From Oscillospiraceae bacterium (lineage in GTDB: Bacteria; Bacillota; Clostridia; Oscillospirales; Ruminococcaceae), in the NCBI GenBank assembly GCA_022800935.1, contig JAAWRH010000002.1, positions 1 through 64,000 on the forward strand: a DNA stretch of 64,000 bases, read 5' to 3'. A program made the translations under genes and the position numbers. Below, one piece after another: positions 40,871-49,475 of the stretch; position 1 is the first letter of the stretch, and every line of letters begins with the position of its first letter. The notes under the pieces are model-generated. The model saw only the letters and a program-made list of their open reading frames with translations, made no database searches and was not told the DNA's origin.

Positions 40871-41712
40871 AACGAAACCTGGAGCTTTTCATCTTTATCT
40901 TGTTATGTTTATCCCTGCTCCCGTTGTCCGGTTGCGACATGAACAAGCCCCCGCCTGGCGGAAAGGTGACGGAGTGGGCGCTGGGCAAGGCTGCCGGCGC
41001 TTTGGATGCGTTCAGTGAAGAATACGGCGACGATGTTATGCGGGCCCTCGACGACCTGAAAAACGCAGAATACCACGGCGGCCCTTTTGAAAACAACCTG
41101 GATTCTGCGCGAACCTACCTGCTGGAACAGATGCAGGAAAAGTATGGGATGGAATTCATTGTTGCTGGGGATGAAGACCTGGTAAATTACGGGCCCTTTG
41201 CCGGAGCCTCCTACACCTGCGACGTTGCCCCAAAAGACGCGCCGGAACAGGTGACAACCGCCCTTGTTTCCCAGACGAAGTACCGGGATGTCCGGGACAG
41301 TTATGCTGTGTACTTCTTCAAGGATGAGGCGGAAGCGCCTGTTTTGGAATTCTGCAAAACCAAAGATTACATCCTCGACCAGCGCATTTCCCTAGAAATG
41401 CCTGGAACAGCACGGAAATGGACAGCCGACGACGGACTGGATACATATTTGTCAGAAAGCGGTGCATATGTCAGGATGGTACTGCGCTTTGAGGACAATC
41501 TGGACACCAGAACTTATGCGGAACAGATTTTAGACCTTCTCAACAGCATTGGCCAGCTTAACTGCAACCTGACGATCCAGCCAAAAGCCAATAAAACTTA
41601 TCTTTTCCATTTGGAGGCCAATATTTTAGACGGTTTTGACGCCAGTTCTTACACCCTTGAAGAAATCGAAGAAAGGATAGAGCACCGGCTGATGGCAGGA
41701 GATCCCAAATAA
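40867..41712 (+). CDS. lipoprotein of unknown function
   Basis: 281 residues from ATG 40867 (GGAGG 6 bases before). The signal peptide ends in LPLSGC (Cys about 22). The mature protein is acidic; one segment (FIVAGDEDLVNYGPFAGASYTCDVAPKDAPEQ) suggests an alpha/beta ectodomain. It is translationally coupled to phzF. No known family was recognised. Confidence 0.7.
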   Translation: MKRNLELFIFILLCLSLLPLSGCDMNKPPPGGKVTEWALGKAAGALDAFSEEYGDDVMRALDDLKNAEYHGGPFENNLDSARTYLLEQMQEKYGMEFIVAGDEDLVNYGPFAGASYTCDVAPKDAPEQVTTALVSQTKYRDVRDSYAVYFFKDEAEAPVLEFCKTKDYILDQRISLEMPGTARKWTADDGLDTYLSESGAYVRMVLRFEDNLDTRTYAEQILDLLNSIGQLNCNLTIQPKANKTYLFHLEANILDGFDASSYTLEEIEERIEHRLMAGDPK

Positions 41713-41732
41713 GCAATTTTACGTTTGGCAGT

Positions 41733-42114
41733 TCAGGCATGTCTTCCCTCCTTGCTGATTTTCCGATACGACCATTCCAAAAAAACGACGTTCAAAAAAG
41801 CAAACAGCATCAAATACTGCGGCATAATCCATATGCCAACAGCCTGTTGGAGTTTGCCAAACACTGTCGGCATAAAGGTGCTGCCAAGGTAAGCGGAAGC
41901 CATTTGCAGCCCGATTACTGCCGCGTTGTATTTTTTCCCGAAATTGTCAGGGGCCATGTGCTGGATTGCCGGATAGACCGGCCCCATCCCTGTACCAACA
42001 ATCAAAAAACCAACTGCGGCAGGAAGATATCCTTCAAAGGGCAGCGCAACCAGCCAATAAGAAAAGCAGTAAAAACAGAGGGGGAAATACCTTTTTATGT
42101 AAAATCGTCCACAT
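41733..42114 (-). pseudogene. gutted MFS transporter
   Basis: A start with a good site (AGGAGG; MWTILHKKVFPPLFLLLFLL, ATG 42114) is followed by a frame change into FSYWLVALPFEGYLPAAVGF and then an intact 90-codon tail (FLIVGTGMGPVYPAIQHMAP ... LFAFLNVVFLEWSYRKI). The tail is the last two or three helices of a major-facilitator sugar/fucose-permease-like protein. Roughly nine membrane helices are missing, so this is an internal-deletion pseudogene. Confidence 0.75.
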
Positions 42115-42142
42115 TTTTCCCGTTTCCTCCTAATTGCAATGG

Positions 42143-42286
42143 TTAAGCTGTTGTGAGCTTTTTATACGCCCATGCCGGATTATATGGTTGACTGCTCAAC
42201 CATATCATATCTTTTGCAGAATAAAACCAATCTGTATCATCAATCCATAGGTAACTGTTTCTAAATGGATACAGTAAATATTGGCA
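42143..42286 (-). pseudogene. C-terminal fragment of unidentified protein
   Basis: An open frame of 47 codons (LYPFRNSYLWIDDTDWFYSA, then KDMIWLSSQPYNPAWAYKKL) begins after an in-frame stop and has no start. It ends just before the ribosome site of the decayed MFS gene. A 10-bp inverted repeat (42182-42205) falls inside it. The parent family was not recognised. The remaining 42287-42384 is AT-rich and empty. Confidence 0.35.
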
Positions 42287-42384
42287 TTAGCCGCCTGTTG
42301 GACACTATTTAACATCTCCTCTTATGAAAATTCATCTGCATTTTTTAAAACTCTTATTGAAATGCTCATCCCAGACACACCTCT

Positions 42385-43266
42385 TTAAACGTTTTTCCGA
42401 TTAATGAAATCAATATCATCCAGCAGCTCTTCCAGCTCATCCGCCGAAAGCCCATGATATATTTTAGAGGTAAATAAGCGGTTCATTTCATTTAGCTCCT
42501 TCTGAAAATGTCTCAGTTCCTCCGGTGCATGAAAGGCCACCCTGGAAAAAAGCGTGCTGTATACAGCCAGTGTTTCCATGTTCCTTTCGGAAAGCTGTCT
42601 CCAAAACTCTGTCAGACATCTGTCCGCAGACTGTAAAACCGTATATTTTTCAGCGACAATGTGTTCATAGAAGCTTTCGGTGACATAGTATTTCAATTGG
42701 TAAAAGGTGCTTTGGAGACTTTTTCCGTCAGCTTTTTCCTTTCTCCCAACCAATTTCAGAACGCGGGGACGGTTATACCTCTGCATCATCACAAACATGA
42801 GGTCAAACGCCGCCCCGCCTATGGAAGTCAACAGGAAAACAGAAAACGACCCAAACCATATAGACGCAATAAGGGGAAGGAAGCTGAATACCAAATTCGT
42901 TTCATGCACCAGCTCTGATTGGCACATCGCCTGAGCGATTTCATCCCAGGTGTGTTCTTTCGCCGAAAAGGACGACGGACTGTAAATGGGCATTTTATCC
43001 TTCCACTGCTTCACTTTTAAGAATTGGTACAACTTCTTTTCCCAAGGGCGGATTTGAAACCATTTTCTGGTGCAGTCCGCCTGGTTTTTCATTGTAATAT
43101 TGAATATCCAGCCTATAAGCAGTCTGACCCCCAAATGATAAGCGATTGTACCAAAGGTGATAGACAAGCTCAGGAAAAAGCCCACATGGAAAAGTTGGAA
43201 CAGCGCAACCATCAAAACCGCTGCCGCCAAGCTGAACGCTGACAGGGATTTCATTTTTCTTGGCAT
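42385..43266 (-). CDS. integral membrane protein, partly acyltransferase-like
   Basis: 293 residues. Hydrophobic segments lie at about 10-30 and 35-57, and another pair at about 125-160. The stretch WFQIRPWEKKLYQFLKVKQWKDKMP with HETNLVFSFLPL resembles the glycosyl-4,4'-diaponeurosporenoate acyltransferase (CrtO)-like family, common in gut Clostridia. Residues about 190-293 form a charged helical extension (ELRHFQKELNEMNRLF ... LSADELEELLDDIDFI) reminiscent of a MarR-type C-terminus, possibly a fusion. The function is unknown. Confidence 0.65.
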   Translation of the reverse strand: MPRKMKSLSAFSLAAAVLMVALFQLFHVGFFLSLSITFGTIAYHLGVRLLIGWIFNITMKNQADCTRKWFQIRPWEKKLYQFLKVKQWKDKMPIYSPSSFSAKEHTWDEIAQAMCQSELVHETNLVFSFLPLIASIWFGSFSVFLLTSIGGAAFDLMFVMMQRYNRPRVLKLVGRKEKADGKSLQSTFYQLKYYVTESFYEHIVAEKYTVLQSADRCLTEFWRQLSERNMETLAVYSTLFSRVAFHAPEELRHFQKELNEMNRLFTSKIYHGLSADELEELLDDIDFINRKNV

Positions 43267-43280
43267 TTTCCAAGCCTTCT

Positions 43281-43661
43281 TTACATCAATGTCTTTTGGA
43301 TATATTTCGGCAGCTTCCCCACTACCGTTTGATAGCTGTGTTCAATCATTTCCGCTATCATATCATCAGGAACCTTGCCATCCAGGGGAAACGTGTTAAA
43401 ATAAGGCTGCTGAACCGGCGGGCAGTGATATCCCCTCACCACCACGCCGGGGTAAAGCTGGCGGTAAAACTCTCCTGTCATCCTCTCACAGTTGAGGGTA
43501 ACGGTATCCTTACCCTTTAAAACAAATACCTGGGCGAAAATCCGGCCGGGTTTCTCTGCGGTTTTTCCCACCTTGACGATGGTGCTCTCCGGGCCGAAGG
43601 GATAATCCAGATATGCGCCTTTATGGGAAAGGCAAAGGTCAATCACCTGCCTCGCTGTCAT
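43281..43661 (-). CDS. MmcQ/YjbR-family DNA-binding-fold protein
   Basis: 126 residues with the family pattern QVIDLCLSHKGAYLDYPFGPESTIVKVGKT, FAQVFVLKGKDTVTLNC, and YHCPPVQQPYFNTFPLDGKVPDDMIAEMIEHSY. The CyaY-like fold of this family has been suggested to bind DNA; no role is established. It lies 15 bases after the kinase-like gene on the same strand. Confidence 0.88.
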   Translation of the reverse strand: MTARQVIDLCLSHKGAYLDYPFGPESTIVKVGKTAEKPGRIFAQVFVLKGKDTVTLNCERMTGEFYRQLYPGVVVRGYHCPPVQQPYFNTFPLDGKVPDDMIAEMIEHSYQTVVGKLPKYIQKTLM

Positions 43662-43676
43662 AAGACAAACCTCCCG

Positions 43677-44266
43677 TCAAATTTCCGCTGTCCAGGAAAA
43701 TGATTTTACAAATGTTTCAAGGATGGCATTTCTGTTCTTCGACGTTTCAAAATATGGAAGCCCGTATTGGATACACTGCTCCCGGTAAAACCTGCTTACC
43801 TGTACAATATCCGAACACCCGTCCATATTCTCCCAATCCGGCTTGTAAAATGTGTAATCCTTTGGCGTGTCGTATTTTTTGAGAAGTTCAAACCTCTCCT
43901 TTGGGGAAACGTCGGAAGTGATGAAATAATAAATATCACACACAGATGTATCTATATATTTGATGTAATCCCCAGGCAAAAGCTGGAATATATCAATAAC
44001 CATCCCATAATCAAGCTCGTCATACTCCCCGCTGTCCATCATGGCGCGGAGAAAAGGCGCGATTTTTGAGCTGATTTTACACAGGTTTTCCTGCCATGGA
44101 ACCCCTTCCGCCTCCGAATTGATTCCCGTTTCAGGAAATGCCTTTTCAAACCCGGCAATGATCGAATCCATACTGATATGCTGATAACCATATATTTTTG
44201 AAATCATTTGTGAAACTGTGCTTTTCCCTGCGCGGGGAACACCTGCAATTATAATATGTTTTTCAT
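43677..44266 (-). CDS. P-loop kinase with an apparent one-base deletion at its start
   Basis: The body (about 193 residues) has Walker A IIIAGVPRAGKSTVSQMI and a Walker B-like HISMDSIIAGFEKAF, a small-molecule kinase fold. The natural start ATG (44264-44266) overlaps the ppk stop as ATGA, the coupling expected here, but its frame hits TAA after five codons. A run of five A (44259-44263) directly follows; one more A would give MKKHIIIAGVPRAGKS in frame. So this is a frameshifted gene, a sequencing error in a homopolymer, or a gene using slippage. No other in-frame start precedes the P-loop except a TTG far upstream inside ppk. Confidence 0.6.
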
Positions 44267-46476
44267 TGTTCCTTTCTCCCTGAAAAAAGGCGTTTCCATT
44301 GGCGGGTAATCTTCTCCCCAAAGGATGTCTCCTTTTTCCTGACCGATTCAGCCTGTGGCTGGTAAACTTTCACCTTTTCGGCGTTCTCTATGGCTTGTTC
44401 CATAAATACAGCCTGGGCGTCCACGCTTGCACCGCCGGAGTTTTCCACCCGGAGATAGCTCCCGTCGCTTTGCAGGAGGCGGGCCTTTTCATTGTCCTTC
44501 CAGTAAATTTCCAGCATCCCTGCAATTCTCTGCCGTATCTCAGGGCTGTACACCGGACAGGCGATCTCCACCCGCCGGATGGTATTCCGCGTCATTAAAT
44601 CCGCAGAACCTATAAACATTTCCAGATCGTCCCCCTCTCCAAAGCAGAAGATACGGGAATGTTCCAAGAACCGCCCCACAATGCTGCGGACAGTAATATT
44701 TTCGGTTTTCCCTGCCACACCGGGACGCAGGCAGCAGATCCCGCGGATTAAAAGCTCAATTTTGACCCCCGCCTGGGACGCTTCCGCCAGCTTGTCGATC
44801 ATATCCCTGTCGGTGAGGGAATTCATTTTCATTAGGATGCGACCGTTTCCTCCGCCTTTTGCCTTTTGAATTTCCCGGTCGATCAGCCGGATCAGCCCTG
44901 GTTTCAGGCAGTGGGGGGACACTAAAAGATGTTCATAATCCTCCTCCAAATTAGAGATGGACATATTGCGGAAAAACAGCGCCGCGTCCTCCCCTATTTT
45001 CTGGTTCATCGTAATCAGGCTGAGGTCAGTATACAGACGGGCAGTTTTCTCGTTATAGTTGCCGGTTCCGATCTGGGTAATATGCTCCACCCCGCCAGCC
45101 GCGCTTCTTCTGGTAATCTGGCAGATTTTAGAGTGAACCTTAAAGTTTTCAAATCCATAAATGACCTTGCACCCCGCGTTTTCAAAGACCTCTGCCCAGC
45201 GGATGTTGTTCTGTTCGTCGAACCGGGCGCGCAGTTCCATCAAAACAGTGATATCCTTGCCGTTTTCGGCGGCTTCCACCAGGTAATCCGCCATGCGGGA
45301 GCTGCTGGCAAGCCGGTAAATGGTCACGCGGATGGAAATCACTTCCGGGTCAGAGGCGGATTCTTTCAGCAGGTTCAGGAAAGGATCCATCTGCTCATAG
45401 GGGAAGCTGAGAAGGACATCCCCCCGCTGCAACTGCCGGAGCATGGGTTCCCCTTTGACAACATAGGCGCTGGGCTGGGGGGCAAAAGGCGGATATGTAA
45501 TCTTCTGCCGCGCCCCGCTGGACAATACGGAAAACTGTTCCTGAAGCCCGAAAATATAGGACATATTCAAAGGGGCTTTGCTTTCATAGACCTGGTTCGG
45601 CTTAATTTGAAGCTGTTCCAGGAGCCGTTGGAGCAGGACCGGGTGGAGCTGCCCCTGGTGCTCCAAACGGACGGGGGAAAGGCGTTTCCGCTTTTTCAGC
45701 ACTTTTTTCATGTGCTGGCGGTAGTCTTCTTCCGTGTCAAACTGGTCGTCGTTTTCGTCCAAAGACAAATCGCCGTTGCGTGTGACAGTGATGATAGATT
45801 TCCCAATTACAGAATACTTTTCAAACTCCTTATCCGCAAACTCAGAAACCAATTTTTCCACAAGGACATAACGAACCGCGCTGCCCGGCAGGGCAACGGT
45901 TTTCGGGAGGGTATCCGGCACCGGTATCACGGCAATAACCGGTTTTTCCTTCTCCTTTTCTTTCTTTTTACTTAAAACCAGGAGGACATACAACTGCATA
46001 TTCTCAAAATGGGGAAAAGGATGGTGGCGGTCGATAATTTGTGGGGATAATATGGGCTGTATCTCCTGCTGGTAATATTTTTCCAGGAATTTCTTCTCCG
46101 GTTTGGCAAGCTCTTTTATTTCCAGGTTGCAGATGCCATACTCCCGCAGCATCCCCTCTACCCGACTGAAAACCATGTCCCGCTTGGCGTACAGCCGCGG
46201 CATTTCCCGGAAAATATCCTCCAACTGCTGGGCAGGGGTTTCCCCGGTTTTATTATCTATGTCGTCCTTGCGCACAAGGGCAAGGTCTCCGATGCTTCCC
46301 ACCCGGATCATGAAAAATTCGTCCAGGTTGCTGGTAAAAATCGACACGAACTTCAGCCTTTCGTAGAGCGGAACCATGGGGTCCGCCGCCTCCTCCAGCA
46401 CCCGTTCGTTGAACTTCAGCCAGGAAAGCTCTCGGTTTTGCGTATAGGTGATGTCAATTCCCTGATTCTGCGCCAC
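44263..46476 (-). CDS. ppk1: polyphosphate kinase 1
   Basis: 737 residues from GTG 46476 (GGAGGGAGG, 9 bases upstream); the longer frame adds an unlikely Arg-rich leader. The N domain begins TQNRELSWLKFNERVLEEA, and SNLDEFFMIRVG follows. The phosphorylated His lies in FENFKVHSKICQI, with NYNEKTARLYTDLSL and IGSADLMTRN further on. PPK1 builds polyphosphate from ATP, reversibly. It is encoded downstream of ppx on the same strand and overlaps the P-loop kinase gene by four bases. Confidence 0.95.
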   Translation of the reverse strand: MAQNQGIDITYTQNRELSWLKFNERVLEEAADPMVPLYERLKFVSIFTSNLDEFFMIRVGSIGDLALVRKDDIDNKTGETPAQQLEDIFREMPRLYAKRDMVFSRVEGMLREYGICNLEIKELAKPEKKFLEKYYQQEIQPILSPQIIDRHHPFPHFENMQLYVLLVLSKKKEKEKEKPVIAVIPVPDTLPKTVALPGSAVRYVLVEKLVSEFADKEFEKYSVIGKSIITVTRNGDLSLDENDDQFDTEEDYRQHMKKVLKKRKRLSPVRLEHQGQLHPVLLQRLLEQLQIKPNQVYESKAPLNMSYIFGLQEQFSVLSSGARQKITYPPFAPQPSAYVVKGEPMLRQLQRGDVLLSFPYEQMDPFLNLLKESASDPEVISIRVTIYRLASSSRMADYLVEAAENGKDITVLMELRARFDEQNNIRWAEVFENAGCKVIYGFENFKVHSKICQITRRSAAGGVEHITQIGTGNYNEKTARLYTDLSLITMNQKIGEDAALFFRNMSISNLEEDYEHLLVSPHCLKPGLIRLIDREIQKAKGGGNGRILMKMNSLTDRDMIDKLAEASQAGVKIELLIRGICCLRPGVAGKTENITVRSIVGRFLEHSRIFCFGEGDDLEMFIGSADLMTRNTIRRVEIACPVYSPEIRQRIAGMLEIYWKDNEKARLLQSDGSYLRVENSGGASVDAQAVFMEQAIENAEKVKVYQPQAESVRKKETSFGEKITRQWKRLFSGRKEQ

Positions 46477-46546
46477 GGTTTGTTCCTCCCTCCGGCAGCT
46501 CCTGACGCGGGTGCTGCGCAAACAATCTTCAATGCTTGTTTAACTC

Positions 46547-47464
46547 TTATGATAAAGGGGCAGCCCCCAAAACCTTTTCCAGCAGATATCCTTCCCTCAC
46601 GCCCCATTCACTTACCCAGACGGTCTTGCAGCCAAAGTATTCCGCCGCCGTCCGGAGCACCGCCGCTCCGGGAATCACCGTGTGTACCCGTTCCGGGGCA
46701 GCGCGGAGAATGGAATCCAGCGCCTTCTTTTCCGAATGGGACAGCTCCTCCAAAAGCTGTTCTATCTGCCCCATCGGAAACGCCCCATCCGCCATGGAAT
46801 CCTCCATCAGTCTGGCGCAGGCCCGGATGGTCCCGCCGATGCCGCAAATGACCTCCCCTGTCTCCGGAGAGGGAAGGAGCCCGGAAACCTCCAGCGACTC
46901 CTGCACCCGGTGACAGATTTCCCGGTATTCCTCCCCGGTGGGGAGCAGCCCGAACACATACCGGCGGAACAGGCTCAGGGAGCCGAAGGGCAGGCTGACA
47001 GCCTCCATCGCCCGCCGCTCCCGGAACAGGACGATCTCCGTGCTCCCGCCCCCGATGTCCAGCATAACGCCTTTGTCCATGGGCATCCCATAGGAGGCCC
47101 CCGCAAAGTCCAGCTGGGCCTCCTCCTCTCCGGAGAGGACGTCAACCGCAAAACCGGTTTCCCGGTTGATTTGTGCCACAGCCTCCTGGGTGTTGGCCAC
47201 ATTGCGCAGGGAGGCGGTGGCAAAGGCAAAGCTCTCCCGGATGCCCAGGTTTTTCAGCGTATTCCCAAAGCCCTTCAGGACAGCGACGGCCTTTTCGATT
47301 CCCCTTTTGTTCAGCGCCCGGTTTTCCACATAACCGGCCAGCCCTGCGGTTTCCTTCCCGCTGAACAGCTTTTCCAGCCGGTACCTCCCCGCCCCATCCG
47401 ATGTACAGCGGTACGCCACAAGGCGGATGGTATTGGAACCTATGTCGATGACGCCGTAATTCAT
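46547..47464 (-). CDS. ppx: Ppx/GppA-family exopolyphosphatase
   Basis: 305 residues from ATG 47464, starting MNYGVIDIGSNTIRLVAY (phosphate-1 loop). Also present are ASLRNVANTQEAVAQI, VMLDIGGGSTEIVLF (phosphate-2 loop) and GIGGTIRACARL (adenosine-type motif). It is an actin-fold phosphatase that trims polyphosphate or pppGpp. At 305 residues it is the short form, lacking the C-terminal HD-like extension. Together with ppk1, 70 bases downstream, it gives synthesis and breakdown of polyphosphate in one operon. Confidence 0.93.
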   Translation of the reverse strand: MNYGVIDIGSNTIRLVAYRCTSDGAGRYRLEKLFSGKETAGLAGYVENRALNKRGIEKAVAVLKGFGNTLKNLGIRESFAFATASLRNVANTQEAVAQINRETGFAVDVLSGEEEAQLDFAGASYGMPMDKGVMLDIGGGSTEIVLFRERRAMEAVSLPFGSLSLFRRYVFGLLPTGEEYREICHRVQESLEVSGLLPSPETGEVICGIGGTIRACARLMEDSMADGAFPMGQIEQLLEELSHSEKKALDSILRAAPERVHTVIPGAAVLRTAAEYFGCKTVWVSEWGVREGYLLEKVLGAAPLS

Positions 47465-47660
47465 ATGGACACCACTCTCCCCTATCAGCATTTCCGTTCC
47501 TCCCGGAAAAATCCGGACCTGTCGGAAGGCATTGAAACAATCCGTCACCAGTATATCACATTTCGTCCAGGAAATAAATGTCTTTTCCCAGGTTTTCTTG
47601 CATATTTTTCACAAAATCCTGCCAAGGAAAAAATATTTTATCCAGATTTATAAAATAGCA

Positions 47661-47689
47661 TTGACGAAATGGATTTTTTGTTTTAATAT
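47661..47689 (+). promoter_or_regulatory. sigma-A promoter for DUF1292 gene
   Basis: TTGACG (47661-47666), 17 bases, TAATAT (47684-47689), about 80 bases before the start codon. The rest of 47465-47767 holds no gene and presumably also carries the divergent ppx promoter. Confidence 0.6.
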
Positions 47690-47767
47690 ATAAATGTCCT
47701 AAGGAATACAACCGGGAAACGGGGGGCAGAACCGTTGCCTGGGTGGACTGAAATGGAGGTTATCCCA

Positions 47768-48139
47768 ATGTCCGAAAAAGATTTTGACCGTGAGATCATG
47801 GATGATTCCATGGAGGAAAGTGATCTTGCCCCTGATCTGATCAGCCTGATAGACGACGACGGAAAGGAATACGAATTTGAGATTCTGGACTCCTACGATT
47901 GCGACGAGGGGCACTACATCGCCATTATCCCCTATACGCCGGACGCGGAGGATGACCTGGAGAACGACGGGGACCTGATGATTCTCAAGGCCGTTGACGA
48001 CGAGGAGGGCGATGGGGAGGACGGAGATTTTTATTACTCCCCCATCGAGGACGACGAGGAATTCAACCGGATTTCCGCCATATTTGTCAGCCGCCTGGAG
48101 GAATTCTACGATATTGTAGAGGATTCGGGGGACGAGTAA
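47768..48139 (+). CDS. DUF1292-family acidic protein
   Basis: 123 residues from ATG 47768 (GGAGG, 8 bases). Very acidic, with the DUF1292 pattern ISLIDDDGKEYEFEILDSYDCDEGHYIAIIPY and EDDEEFNRISAIFVSRLEEFYDI. In Firmicutes the family (YrzB) usually lies beside ruvX and alaS; here ruvX is 1.3 kb away on the other strand. The function is unknown. Confidence 0.88.
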   Translation: MSEKDFDREIMDDSMEESDLAPDLISLIDDDGKEYEFEILDSYDCDEGHYIAIIPYTPDAEDDLENDGDLMILKAVDDEEGDGEDGDFYYSPIEDDEEFNRISAIFVSRLEEFYDIVEDSGDE

Positions 48140-48301
48140 CCCCCATGATAGAAACCGCGGGAGCCGCCCGGCGTTTGGAAAAGTTTCCAGACTGAGCCGC
48201 CTGTCCGCGGGCAACAATATGGTTGGCAGATACTTTGCTTTTCATTCCTGATCCATGATTCCTGCTGTGTTCGAGTAAATGCGGCCCATTATAATCCAAC
48301 A

Positions 48302-48495
48302 CTTATTTAAAAGGAAGCTCTGATATACTCCCGGACGGATTGCAGACCTCCCGGCCTAGCCGGACGAAGGGAGCGTGAACACCTGGGGAGGGCATCCACC
48401 TGTCATTGACGGGTTTTAAGCAGCCGCGTGACGGCATGGCGGGAATCTCGGTAAAAATGGCTCTGCTTCGCCTTTTGGCGGAGCAGAGCTTTTTG
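48302..48495 (+). ncRNA. structured RNA candidate, possibly 6S RNA
   Basis: A TATAAT box at 48290-48295 starts a region of about 190 bases with no ORF. It ends in the perfect terminator GCTCTGCTTCGCC/GGCGGAGCAGAGC (48461-48489) and TTTTT. Inside, GGAT...CCTCCC (about 48336-48352) can pair with GGGGAGG.GCATCC. The segment GGGTTTTAAGCAGCC...CGGCAT...ATCTCGG recalls the 3' part of bacterial 6S RNA. AAGCTCTG near the start can pair with CAGAGCTT at the end, giving the closed ends of 6S. The stretch 48140-48301 holds a small hairpin (GTTTGGAAA/TTTCCAGAC) but nothing else. The family assignment is tentative. Confidence 0.4.
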
Positions 48496-48589
48496 CTTTT
48501 CAGCCTTTTTTGGGCATCCCTTTCCGTATATCTCCCCAAAAATCAGGCACCCTATTCTTATCCTTAAACTTTGGAGGTTGTTCCCTTCC

Positions 48590-48970
48590 ATGAATGAAAC
48601 CAACCCAACTACCGGCAAACTGAAAAAATGCCTTCCCTTGGCCGGGGGCTTCTTCACCGGCATTCTCAACGGCCTTTTCGGCGCAGGGGGAGGAATGGTG
48701 GCCGTCCCCTTCCTGCGCTCCGGCGGGCTGGATGAGAAGGAAAGCCATGCCTCCTCCGTGGCGCTGCTGATGGCGCTGTCCCTTGTCAGCACAGCGCTTT
48801 ATCTACACCGGGGCTCCATGACCATCGGCGATGCCCTCCCCTACCTTCCCGGCGCCCTGGCCGGGAGCGCCGCAGGGGCCCTGCTGATGCCGAAAATCTC
48901 CACCAAATGGCTGCGCCGGATATTCGGCCTTCTGATGATTTACGGCGGGATACGGATGGTGACTGGCTGA
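48590..48970 (+). CDS. TSUP (TauE/SafE) half-size exporter subunit
   Basis: 126 residues from ATG 48590. Four hydrophobic segments and the family start GGFFTGILNGLFGAGGGMVAVPFL (Gly-rich first repeat) with HASSVALLMALSLVSTALY. Classical TSUP proteins are about 250 residues with two such halves; here the two halves are separate genes. They would form a heterodimer exporting sulfite, sulfonate or a related anion. Its stop shares one base with the next gene's start (TGATG). Confidence 0.87.
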   Translation: MNETNPTTGKLKKCLPLAGGFFTGILNGLFGAGGGMVAVPFLRSGGLDEKESHASSVALLMALSLVSTALYLHRGSMTIGDALPYLPGALAGSAAGALLMPKISTKWLRRIFGLLMIYGGIRMVTG

Positions 48971-49395
48971 TGATAACAATTATAATCGCGTCCTTTTTCT
49001 CGGCGGTCTGCGCGGCCCTGGGGCTTGGGGGCGGGACGGTGCTGATGCTGTACTTTGCCCTCCTCACCGACATTCCCCAGCAGCAGGCCCAGGGGATCAA
49101 TCTGCTGCTGTTCCTGCCGGTGGCGGCGCTGTCCCTGTGGTTCCACACCAAAAACAAGCTGGTAGCGTGGAAGCGGATTTTGTGGGTGATCCTCTGCGGG
49201 CTGCCGGGGGTGCTTTTGGGGTGTTGGATATCCAATATCATGGATGTAGGCTGGCTGCGGAGGGCCTTCGGTATCTTTCTGCTGGCGATGGGGGTGCATG
49301 AGCTGCTGGGCCAAAAGTCCCCCGATAAAAGGACAGAGAATGAATCCAGCCGCACTGAACCGGGAGGATCTGACGACTCTTCTCAGAACGCGTAA
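48970..49395 (+). CDS. TSUP (TauE/SafE) half-size exporter subunit
   Basis: 141 residues. The second half-protein: SFFSAVCAALGLGGGTVLMLYFALLTDIPQQQAQGINLLLFLP has the same Gly-rich repeat, followed by two more hydrophobic segments and a hydrophilic tail rich in Ser and acidic residues. It is coupled to the first half by a one-base overlap. A strong bidirectional terminator follows. Confidence 0.87.
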   Translation: MITIIIASFFSAVCAALGLGGGTVLMLYFALLTDIPQQQAQGINLLLFLPVAALSLWFHTKNKLVAWKRILWVILCGLPGVLLGCWISNIMDVGWLRRAFGIFLLAMGVHELLGQKSPDKRTENESSRTEPGGSDDSSQNA

Positions 49396-49407
49396 TTTGT
49401 TCATTGC

Positions 49408-49465
49408 AAAAAGCGGGCATATATTTCGTTAAAGTTTTCTTTAGCGAAATATATGCCCGCTTTTT
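49408..49465. terminator. bidirectional terminator between TSUP and ruvX
   Basis: A very long stem: AAAAAGCGGGCATATATTTCG pairs with CGAAATATATGCCCGCTTTTT and continues in the loop with TTAAAG/CTTTAG. T runs are available on both strands, serving the convergent genes. Confidence 0.88.
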
Positions 49466-49475
49466 AGAATCTGAA

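Noticed and set aside
42182-42205. ATATGGTTGA-CTGC-TCAACCATAT inverted repeat as a MarR/TetR operator
   Set aside because: It falls inside a 47-codon coding remnant and no regulator gene is adjacent, so an operator role is not supported.
46477-46521. Longer start of ppk1 at 46521
   Set aside because: The 15 added residues are Arg/Ser-rich and unlike the family; GTG at 46476 has a strong GGAGGGAGG site 9 bases upstream.
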